64,000 nt of DNA from JACVRW01 sp034664085 (GTDB taxonomy: Bacteria > Actinomycetota > Thermoleophilia > Solirubrobacterales > Thermoleophilaceae). The DNA lies in assembly GCA_034664085.1 (NCBI GenBank), contig JAXDII010000035.1, positions 1-64,000 of the forward strand. The letters run 5' to 3'. The position numbers were made by a program, and so were the translations under genes. This document shows positions 17,154 to 24,102 of the stretch, piece by piece (the first letter of the stretch is position 1; every line of letters starts with the position of its first letter). The notes beneath the pieces are model-generated. The model was not told where the DNA came from and searched no databases. It was given only the letters and a program-made list of their open reading frames with translations.

Positions 17154-18242
17154 TCAGGCCACGTGTTCCTGTGGCTCCTGGGCCCGCACCCGCGGCAGCA
17201 CGTGCCGGCCGATCATCTCGATCGACTCCATGTGCTTCTCGTGCCCCATCCCGTCGATCTCGAGGATCAGCTCGTCGGCGCCCATCGCCTCCAGGCGGCG
17301 GATCCGGTCGACGAAGAAGTCCGGATCGCCGATCGTGAGGTAGGGCGCCCGCTCGATCATGAAGGGGAGGTCGCGGCGGCGCTCGTCGAGCTCCTTGAAC
17401 TGCGCCATGTAGGCGTACTCCGACGACTGCTCGGCGATCTTCGAGTACCACCTCAGGACGAGGTCGACGGTCGTGAATGCCGTCTCGCTCGCCTCCGCCT
17501 GGGCCTGCTCGTTGGTCTCCGCGCAGTGGGCGCGCAGCGCCAGCGCCGAGAAGGAGCTGTTCGTGGCGCGGCCGCGAGGCGCCGCGTCCTGCCACGACTC
17601 GCGGTAGAGATCGATGCACTGCTGGACGAAGTCCCAGCCGCCCGGGAGGCTGTTGCCGCTCATCACGCCCAAGCCCTGCTCGCCGGCGAAGCGGTGCGTG
17701 TCCAGGCTCGTCGCCGAGGCGAACAGCGGGGGATGCGGCTTCTGCACCGGTTTCGGGAAGAGCGTGCGCTCGGGAATCGTCCAATGCGTGCCCTCGTGCT
17801 TGAACGTCTCGTTCGAGAGCGCGTTCAGGATGATCTCGATCGACTCGGTGAACTGCTCGCGCGTCTTGTCGACCGGCACCTGGAACGCCTCGATCGTGTG
17901 CGCCTGGTTCGAGCGAGCGGCGCCGAGCTGGATCCTTCCCTGGGAGAGGATGTCGAGCGTCGCGATCCGCTCGGCCACACGGATCGGATGGTTGAAGGCC
18001 AGCAGCGGCATCGAGACGAACCGCAGCTTGATCCGACTTGTCCGAGCGGCGATGAACCCGAGGACCACCTCGGGCGAGGACACCGTCATCTCCGGGGCGA
18101 AGTGCACCTCCGCCAGGCCGTAGAAGTCGAAGCCCATCTCCTCGGCGAAGACCGCCTCGTCGACGAGCTCCTCCATGCGGCGGACGGACGATGCGCCGTC
18201 CGCGCCACTCGACGCGCCGTCCTGAACGAGCCCAATTCTCAT
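17154..18242 (-). CDS. Luciferase-like (LLM) flavin-dependent monooxygenase, proximal operon copy
   Basis: The 362-residue protein has EEMGFDFYGLAEVHF, the LLM line RVAERIATLDILSQGRIQLGA and PPLFASATSLDTHRFAGEQGLG. It differs strongly from the copy at 6819-7874, so the two are not a recent duplication. It is directly coupled to the ABC ATPase gene (ATGA, 18239-18242). It is the best candidate for the first oxidation of the imported compound. No flavin reductase gene is nearby. Confidence 0.88.
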   Translation of the reverse strand: MRIGLVQDGASSGADGASSVRRMEELVDEAVFAEEMGFDFYGLAEVHFAPEMTVSSPEVVLGFIAARTSRIKLRFVSMPLLAFNHPIRVAERIATLDILSQGRIQLGAARSNQAHTIEAFQVPVDKTREQFTESIEIILNALSNETFKHEGTHWTIPERTLFPKPVQKPHPPLFASATSLDTHRFAGEQGLGVMSGNSLPGGWDFVQQCIDLYRESWQDAAPRGRATNSSFSALALRAHCAETNEQAQAEASETAFTTVDLVLRWYSKIAEQSSEYAYMAQFKELDERRRDLPFMIERAPYLTIGDPDFFVDRIRRLEAMGADELILEIDGMGHEKHMESIEMIGRHVLPRVRAQEPQEHVA

Positions 18243-19132
18243 GATGTGACCTCCGGGTTGGCGAGGGCAGGCGTCGAGGGGCCTGGACCCGTCGAGCCGT
18301 GCTCCTCGCGGAGCACGCCGAGGCGCGCGAAGACGCTCCGGATGTCGTTTGTGTACTTGCCGAACTCGGGCGTCTCGCGGACGGAGAGGTGCCGTGGCCG
18401 CGGCAGCGCGATCTCCAGCACCTCCTCGATGCGACCCGGCCGGGGGGACATGACCACTACGCGGTCTGAGAGGAAGACCGCCTCGGTGATCCCGTGCGTC
18501 ACGAACAGAACCGTCTTCTGCGACGTGAGCCAGATGTCCTGGAGGTCCAGGTTGAGCTGGTCCCTCGTAAGGGCATCGAGAGCGCCGAACGGCTCGTCCA
18601 TCAGCAGCAGAGCGGGATCGTGCAGCAGCGCGCGACAGATCGAGACGCGCTGACGCATGCCGCCCGACAGCTCGAACGGATAGCGATCCTCGAAACCGGT
18701 CAGGCCGACGAGGTCGATCAGCTCCTGGGCGCGGGTCCGGTAGGCGTCCTTGTCCAGGCCACGCATCTCGGCCTGCAGCAGCACGTTCCCCATCGTCTTG
18801 CGCCAGTCGAGCAGCACCGAGTCCTGGAAGACGAAGCCCAGGTCCGTGTACGGACGCTCGACGACCGTATCGCCGATCGTCACGGTGCCGGACGTCGTCG
18901 GGACCAGCCCCGCGACCATCAGGAGCATGGTGCTCTTGCCGCATCCCGACGGGCCCACGATCGAGACGAACTCTCCGGGACGGCACTCGAGCGAGAAGTC
19001 ATCGACCGCCCGGACCTCCCCCTCTCGCGTCTCATACGACTTGGACACGTGGTCGATCTGGATCGGGACGACCTGCCCGTGCGGCCCGCTTGGCGGAGCG
19101 GGGCTGCGTCCGAGTTTGCGTGCGAGCTTCAC
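18239..19132 (-). CDS. ABC transporter ATP-binding protein, NitT/TauT/ThiZ type
   Basis: The 297-residue ATPase has Walker A GPSGCGKST, signature LSGGMRQR, Walker B LLLMDEPFGALD and switch VTHGITEAV, typical of the SsuB/TauB/NitT group. GTG 19132 begins two bases after the racemase-fold gene's stop; the longer frame upstream would overlap that gene. With the two permeases and the lipoprotein it completes an importer. The C-terminal tail is longer than the minimal family member. Confidence 0.92.
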   Translation of the reverse strand: MKLARKLGRSPAPPSGPHGQVVPIQIDHVSKSYETREGEVRAVDDFSLECRPGEFVSIVGPSGCGKSTMLLMVAGLVPTTSGTVTIGDTVVERPYTDLGFVFQDSVLLDWRKTMGNVLLQAEMRGLDKDAYRTRAQELIDLVGLTGFEDRYPFELSGGMRQRVSICRALLHDPALLLMDEPFGALDALTRDQLNLDLQDIWLTSQKTVLFVTHGITEAVFLSDRVVVMSPRPGRIEEVLEIALPRPRHLSVRETPEFGKYTNDIRSVFARLGVLREEHGSTGPGPSTPALANPEVTS

Positions 19133-19134
19133 GC

Positions 19135-19923
19135 CTAGGCCTTGGAGAAGAGGGACCCGAAGCCCCTGAACTGGTCGTTGATCCCGACCGCGCGCAGCGC
19201 GTGCCACACCGTGGCGATGTTGAGCGCTATCACCGGCTTCTCGAGTCGCTCCTCCATCTCCTCGGCGACCTCGATCAGCGACAGGTTCGCCCCGGCCTGG
19301 ACGATGGCGTCCACGTCCGAGCCGTCGAGCTCGAGCAGGACTTCGCGCAGCCGCTCCGGCGGGATCCGGGCGGCGGCGAGCGCGTGCGGCACACGCAGCC
19401 CCTTCATGCGCACGAGGTCGTAGCCGAGGTCGGAGAAGAACTTCTCGACCTGCACGTCGATGATCTGCTGGTAGGGCGTGAGGACCGCGATCTTGCGGGC
19501 CCCGAAGTGGTCGAGGGCGGCCGAGACCGAATCGGCGCCGGTCGTGACCTTCAGGCCCGAGATCTCCTCGGCGTGCTTGATGAACTTGGTGTTGCCCTCG
19601 AGCCCGCCCATGAACGTCTCCGAGGACATGCCGCAGATCAGGCGATCCGGCTCACAGGTGACCACGTCGCGGATCGCCGTGTCGATCGTCTCCCGCATCT
19701 GCCGGAGCGTCTTGTCGGCTTCCTCGTCGTTGTCCGTGCGCTTCTGGATCCACATGCGGCCCACGTGGAACGTCACGCCGGGCGGGCGGATCGTGTTGTA
19801 GTCGGACTCGACGGCCGTGTTCGTGGACGGCGTGATCACGCCGAACTTGGCTCGATATCCAACCGTCTTCTCGGGCCGCTCCGCGGACGCCGTAGCCGTA
19901 TCACTCATCCTTCGCACCTCCAT
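19135..19923 (-). CDS. Maleate isomerase / arylmalonate decarboxylase-fold protein without the usual cysteines
   Basis: The 262-residue protein matches the Asp/Glu-racemase superfamily branch of maleate cis-trans isomerases: GVITPSTNTAVESDY near the N-terminus, ICGMSSETFMGG in the middle and HFGARKIAVLTPY. Catalysis in known members uses one or two cysteines. Here the first site reads GMSSETF and the second QAGANLSL, and the only cysteines in the protein are just before the first motif. It is encoded between the permeases and the ATPase, so it belongs to the pathway. The reaction is unknown. Confidence 0.8.
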   Translation of the reverse strand: MEVRRMSDTATASAERPEKTVGYRAKFGVITPSTNTAVESDYNTIRPPGVTFHVGRMWIQKRTDNDEEADKTLRQMRETIDTAIRDVVTCEPDRLICGMSSETFMGGLEGNTKFIKHAEEISGLKVTTGADSVSAALDHFGARKIAVLTPYQQIIDVQVEKFFSDLGYDLVRMKGLRVPHALAAARIPPERLREVLLELDGSDVDAIVQAGANLSLIEVAEEMEERLEKPVIALNIATVWHALRAVGINDQFRGFGSLFSKA

Positions 19924-19941
19924 ACCGATTTCCCAGGGTCA

Positions 19942-20736
19942 TCAGGCCGCTGCACTGCGTCTGGATACATGCCATGACACGAGCCGGGCCTCGAGCAGCT
20001 CGATGGCGTAGAAGATCACGATGCCGACGATCGTCAGGTAGCCGACGATCGCGAAGGCGCGCTCGGTGTCGAGCTCGGCGTTCGCCCGAACCAGAAGGCT
20101 TCCCATGCCGCCCGCCAGAGTGATGTACTCGGCGATCACGGCAGCGCTGACCGCGAAGACCGCGGCCACCTTCACACCCCCGAAGATGTCCGGCAGGGCG
20201 TTCACGAACCGCAGCCGGAGGAAGATCTTGTACCTCGAGGCGCCCATCGAACGCGCGAGGTAGACGGTGTCCGCCTTCAGGGACTTCAGGCCGATCACCG
20301 TGTCGACCACGATCGGGAAGAAGCAGATCAGGAAGACGAGGACGACCTTCGAGGACATCCCGAAGCCGAACCACACGGCGAGCAAAGGGGCGATCGCGAT
20401 CTTGGGAATCGCCTGTGTGGCGACGAGGATCGGGTAGACCGTGTTCTCGAACGGGCGCCACGCGACGATCGCCGTGGCCAGGGCCAGCGACACCACGACG
20501 GCGGCGCCGTACCCGAGAGCGATGCCCTGGAGCGTCTCGAGCGTGGCCTCGATGAGGATGCCGGCGTCGTCCACCATCACCCTGATGACGTCGCTGACCG
20601 GCGGCACCACCTGATCGGAGACGTTCCCCAGCCGTACGACGGCCTCCCAGGCCAGCAGCGTCGTCAGGAGGGACCCGGCGGCGTAGTAGGCCGACCGCAC
20701 CGGTCGCCGTGCCTGGGGTCGAGAGGCGGCGGTCAC
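19942..20736 (-). CDS. ABC transporter permease (SsuC/ThiX-like), second copy
   Basis: The 264-residue, six-helix permease has the EAA-type cytoplasmic loop YLARSMGASRYKIFLRLRF. The GTG at 20736 overlaps the stop of the preceding permease and follows a GAGG-like site. It is paralogous to that permease, sharing YLARSMGAS, FLICFFPIVV and an Ala-rich helix after the loop. Most importers of this class use one permease gene, so the pair probably forms a heterodimer. Confidence 0.9.
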   Translation of the reverse strand: MTAASRPQARRPVRSAYYAAGSLLTTLLAWEAVVRLGNVSDQVVPPVSDVIRVMVDDAGILIEATLETLQGIALGYGAAVVVSLALATAIVAWRPFENTVYPILVATQAIPKIAIAPLLAVWFGFGMSSKVVLVFLICFFPIVVDTVIGLKSLKADTVYLARSMGASRYKIFLRLRFVNALPDIFGGVKVAAVFAVSAAVIAEYITLAGGMGSLLVRANAELDTERAFAIVGYLTIVGIVIFYAIELLEARLVSWHVSRRSAAA

Positions 20737-21557
20737 CGTGCCGCCTCTGCCGTCGTGAGCAACGAGCGTGTCGACTGCTCGCCACCGGTGCGCTGCGACA
20801 CGTGCCAGTGGATCGTCACGCGCTCCACGGCGGCGACCGCGTAGAAGAACGCTGTCGCGAAGATGATCAGGTACATCAGGGCGGCGAACACGAGGACGGT
20901 GTCGAACGTGCCCGAGGACTCGAGCACGATGTGACCGAGCCCGTCCTCGGCGCCTACGAACTCCCCGAGCACCGCGCCGACGACCGCGAAGGCGGCTGCG
21001 AGCTTCAGGCCCGCGAACAGGTTGGGCAGGGCGGCCGGGAAGCGGATCTTCGCGAACACCTTCCACTCGCTGGCGCCCATCGAGCGTGCCAGGTACAGCT
21101 TCTCCGTCTCCACGGACCGTAGCCCCGCCACGCCGTTCACCACGATCGGGAAGAAGCAGATCAGGAAGACGATGATCAGCTTCGACATCAGCCCGAAGCC
21201 GAACCACGTGATCATGAGCGGCGCGATCGCCGCCAGCGGGATCAGCTGAGAGGTGACCACCAGCGGGTAGACCGACTTCTCCAATGGGCGCCATGCCACG
21301 AACGCGGCCGCGAGAGCCACCGACGCGACCGCCGCGATCGCGAAGCCGAGCAGTGTCTCGGTCACCGTCAGGCGCGCCGCGGGAAGCAGCTCCTCGGACT
21401 CCGTGACCATGCCCTCGAGGGTCGACGTCATAGACGGAACGACGTAGACCTCGACGTCGGCCAGCTGGACCCAGAGCTCCCACCCGAGCAACAGCACGGC
21501 AACGGTGATGAGCGGACGGGCGATGGCTCTCGCCCGCCCGCTCAATCCGCGTTTCAT
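20733..21557 (-). CDS. ABC transporter permease (SsuC/ThiX-like), first copy
   Basis: The 274-residue membrane protein has about six helices and the EAA loop YLARSMGASEWKVFAKIRF. Helix segments include LICFFPIVVNGVAGL. It starts with ATG 27 bases after the solute-binding lipoprotein gene and is overlapped by the second permease (GTGA). Together they form the membrane channel of the importer. Confidence 0.9.
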   Translation of the reverse strand: MKRGLSGRARAIARPLITVAVLLLGWELWVQLADVEVYVVPSMTSTLEGMVTESEELLPAARLTVTETLLGFAIAAVASVALAAAFVAWRPLEKSVYPLVVTSQLIPLAAIAPLMITWFGFGLMSKLIIVFLICFFPIVVNGVAGLRSVETEKLYLARSMGASEWKVFAKIRFPAALPNLFAGLKLAAAFAVVGAVLGEFVGAEDGLGHIVLESSGTFDTVLVFAALMYLIIFATAFFYAVAAVERVTIHWHVSQRTGGEQSTRSLLTTAEAAR

Positions 21558-21584
21558 CGAGCCAGTCTCCTGGCTTTCGAGTTG

Positions 21585-22643
21585 CTAGGCCTCACAGCCG
21601 TCGATGAGACGGTTGGTCATCATCTCGCTGACCGGGGGCGGGTCCTTGACGCCCACGTACTTCTTCTCGAACTCGATCATGGTCTCCCAGTCCTCGACCG
21701 CCATGCAGCCGAGCGGCTGACCCTCGGTGGCGTCGGTGTGGGTGAGCGGAACGAGGCCCCGGATCATCTCGGCCATCGTCGGCTCGTCGATGGTGGACTT
21801 CTCGGCCGTCGCGATCATGATCTTGGCCGCTTCGTCCGGGTTCTCGAGGGCGTACTCCCAGCCCTTGAGCGACGCCTTCACGAAGCCCTTCACCATCTCG
21901 GGGTCGTCCTTGAGCGTGTCGTTGTGGACGAAGATCCCCCAGCCCAGGCTGATGATCCCGTAGTCGCCGTAGGCGAAGACCTCGGCCTCTCCGGCACCGG
22001 CGGCCTTGCTCAGCGGCGCGGCGAACGAGTTCCACTCGACCGCGTCAAAGCGGCCCGAGGACAGTCCCGTCATCTCGGAACCGGCCTGGACGGTCACCGT
22101 CTTGACCGAGTCGGGGTCGATTCCCTGTGACTCGAGGAACGCGGGGAACAGCGTGTAGCCGGGCGAGCCGGCGACACCCGCGAACGTCTTGCCCTCGAGG
22201 TCCTTCGGCGACGTGATCCCGGAGTCCGGGAGGTAGGCCGCGCTGTAGCCGCTGTCCTGGAACGGGTCGGCCACCATCGTGATCGGGGCGCCCTTTGCGG
22301 CGGCCTCCACGAGCGCCGACGGGTTGCCCGTTCCGAAGGTGTCCTTCTTGGCGGCCACTAGCTGCACCGACTCGCCGGAGCCGTGACCCTCGCGGAGCTC
22401 CACGTTCAGGCCCTCGTCCTTGTACCAGCCCTTGTCGAGCGCGACGAAGTAGCCGGCGTGCTCGGGCCAAACGATCCAGTCCAAACGTACGGTCACGTCC
22501 CGCGGCTTGCTGCTCTCTGCCGCGGACTCCCCTCCGCCATCGCTGTCGTCTCCGCCGCCACAACCTGCGATTACGACTCCGACCAGCACGAGAGCACTAA
22601 CGAGTGCTGCGGTTCTTTTCCTGACGCCTTCCCTCAGTCCCAT
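21585..22643 (-). CDS. ABC transporter substrate-binding lipoprotein, NMT1/THI5-like
   Basis: The 352-residue lipoprotein has a basic N-terminus, a hydrophobic stretch and the lipobox VVIAGC, then a Gly/Asp/Ser-rich linker. The mature part opens with VRLDWIVWPEHAGYFVALD and GWYKDEGLNVEL, the NMT1/ThiY pattern for pyrimidine precursors, sulfonates, nitrate and similar small ligands. It is the first gene of the ten-gene operon. ATG 22643 follows GAGG nine bases upstream and yields the signal peptide; the longer frame adds a charged stretch that would spoil it. Confidence 0.92.
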   Translation of the reverse strand: MGLREGVRKRTAALVSALVLVGVVIAGCGGGDDSDGGGESAAESSKPRDVTVRLDWIVWPEHAGYFVALDKGWYKDEGLNVELREGHGSGESVQLVAAKKDTFGTGNPSALVEAAAKGAPITMVADPFQDSGYSAAYLPDSGITSPKDLEGKTFAGVAGSPGYTLFPAFLESQGIDPDSVKTVTVQAGSEMTGLSSGRFDAVEWNSFAAPLSKAAGAGEAEVFAYGDYGIISLGWGIFVHNDTLKDDPEMVKGFVKASLKGWEYALENPDEAAKIMIATAEKSTIDEPTMAEMIRGLVPLTHTDATEGQPLGCMAVEDWETMIEFEKKYVGVKDPPPVSEMMTNRLIDGCEA

Positions 22644-22690
22644 GTGGGGCGACCTCTTTCTTCGGGCGCCTGGAATCACCCGAGTAGCGC

Positions 22691-22707
22691 GAGGCGATTG
22701 TCGCCTC
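22691..22707 (-). promoter_or_regulatory. Perfect 7-bp inverted repeat in the operon leader
   Basis: GAGGCGA-TTG-TCGCCTC is a perfect stem with a 3-base loop, 47 bases before the lipoprotein start and inside the inferred mRNA leader. It could be a stable 5' hairpin, an attenuator or a second protein site. No T-tract follows on the minus strand, so a simple terminator is unlikely. Confidence 0.4.
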
Positions 22708-22719
22708 GACTGGCCCTAA

Positions 22720-22735
22720 CTGATTGATCAGTCAG
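22720..22735. promoter_or_regulatory. Candidate TetR operator at the operon transcription start
   Basis: CTGATTGATCAGTCAG matches its own reverse complement at 14 of 16 positions and is centred on TGATCA. It lies just after the -10 box of the inferred promoter, where a bound repressor would block RNA polymerase. The operon's own TetR gene (13638-14279) is the natural candidate protein. Confidence 0.5.
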
Positions 22736-22738
22736 ACG

Positions 22739-22768
22739 ACATTAAGTCCCATGGGCTGCCCGTGTCAA
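22739..22768 (-). promoter_or_regulatory. Sigma-70-type promoter for the ABC/monooxygenase operon
   Basis: On the minus strand a consensus TTGACA (22768-22763) is followed after 18 bases by TAATGT (22744-22739); TTAATG with 17-base spacing is an alternative -10. This is the clearest promoter seen in the window. Expected transcription would start near 22730, inside the palindrome at 22720-22735. Confidence 0.55.
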
Positions 22769-22826
22769 GGGGCGCGTGGCCGCTGAGCCCCGTTAGCGCC
22801 CCCCGGATGTCGGGGAGTGTGGTCCT

Positions 22827-24098
22827 GTGCGACAGGGCGTGCTCCGCCTGGACCTGGCGCAGCGTGCGGCGCTGCGCTGGGCAGGGCTCGTCGCTCTGTC
22901 GTCGCGCGCGCTGGTGGTTGCCGTGGGAGTGGTCGCGGTGCTCCTGCACGGCACGGGAGGCAGCGACAGCCAGGACGTCGGCGGGGTCAGCCAGCCGTTC
23001 GGGAGGGTGGGCGACCTGCTGGTCGCGACAACGTCGCACTGGGACAGCGGCTACTACCACGCCATCTCGCTGGTGGGCTACGAGCCCTACCCGGAGAGCG
23101 CGGCGTTCTTCCCGCTCTACCCGCTGACGATCCACCTGCTCCGGCCGGCCGCGGACGTCGCGGCGGGGTCGGACACCGGGGCCACCGTCATCGCGGGCGT
23201 CTTCCTCTCCTGCCTCGCCTTCGTCGCCGCGCTGTACCTGCTTCACCGCCTTGTCGAGCTCGACTTCGGCGCCGCGGCGGCGCGCCGGGCCGTGGTGCTG
23301 GTGGCGGTGTTTCCGACGGCCTTCTTCTTCTCGGCGGTGTACACCGAGTCGCTCTTCCTCGCGCTCACGCTCGCGACCGTGTACGCGGCCCGGCGGGGCC
23401 GCTGGGCGCTGGCCGGCGTAGCGGGTGCCCTGGCTTCGGCCACCCGCAATCAGGGCGTGCTGTTGCTGCTCCCGCTCGCGCTGATCCTGCTGTACGGGCC
23501 GCGCGAGGATCGCGGGCCGCGGCCAGGCCTCGGCTGGCGCCCGCGCTACCGGCCCTCACTCGGCGACGCCGGCTGGCTCGCGCTCGTACCCCTTGGCCTG
23601 GCCGCGTACTTCGGGTACCTGTGGATCGTCTTCGGCGATCCCCTCACGGTCCTCGACGCCCAGCGCGAGGTGTGGAAGCGCCACCTCGTGATACCGGTGG
23701 TCGGGCTCGGCCAGGGGCTCGACGACGCGGTCTGGGCGCTGCGGAACGTCAAGAACGGCATCAGCCCGATCACCGACTGGCCGACCCGGGCGGCCCTGAC
23801 CGACCTGGGGTTCCTCGCCGCCGCCACGGTCGCCACCGTCGGAGCGGTCCGGCGGCTGCCCCTCGCCTACTCCGCCTACGCCGTCGCGGCGATCGTGTTT
23901 GCCCTCGCCTCCGTGCCCGACGAGGGGCGCGACCACCTCCAGTCGATCCCGCGCTACGTGCTCGTCGTCTTCCCGCTCTTCATCTGGCTCGCCCTGTGGA
24001 CGGCGAGCCCGCGGCGCTGGTGGCTGGCGGTCGGCGTGTCCGTCGGGCTGCTGGCGTTCTACACGGCCCTCTTCGCGACCTTCCACTGGGTGGCGTGA
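22827..24098 (+). CDS. PIG-V-like membrane mannosyltransferase/glycosyltransferase
   Basis: The 423-residue multi-spanning protein has the PIG-V family luminal motifs HWDSGYYHAISLVGY and AAFFPLYPLTIHLL, then alternating helices and an RNQGVLLLLPLALI-like segment. Actinobacterial members are thought to use polyprenyl-phosphate mannose, but donor and acceptor are unproven here. The start is GTG at 22827. It stands alone, divergent from the ABC operon. A paralogue lies at 30761-32020. Confidence 0.82.
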   Translation: MRQGVLRLDLAQRAALRWAGLVALSSRALVVAVGVVAVLLHGTGGSDSQDVGGVSQPFGRVGDLLVATTSHWDSGYYHAISLVGYEPYPESAAFFPLYPLTIHLLRPAADVAAGSDTGATVIAGVFLSCLAFVAALYLLHRLVELDFGAAAARRAVVLVAVFPTAFFFSAVYTESLFLALTLATVYAARRGRWALAGVAGALASATRNQGVLLLLPLALILLYGPREDRGPRPGLGWRPRYRPSLGDAGWLALVPLGLAAYFGYLWIVFGDPLTVLDAQREVWKRHLVIPVVGLGQGLDDAVWALRNVKNGISPITDWPTRAALTDLGFLAAATVATVGAVRRLPLAYSAYAVAAIVFALASVPDEGRDHLQSIPRYVLVVFPLFIWLALWTASPRRWWLAVGVSVGLLAFYTALFATFHWVA

Positions 24099-24102
24099 GG
24101 GA

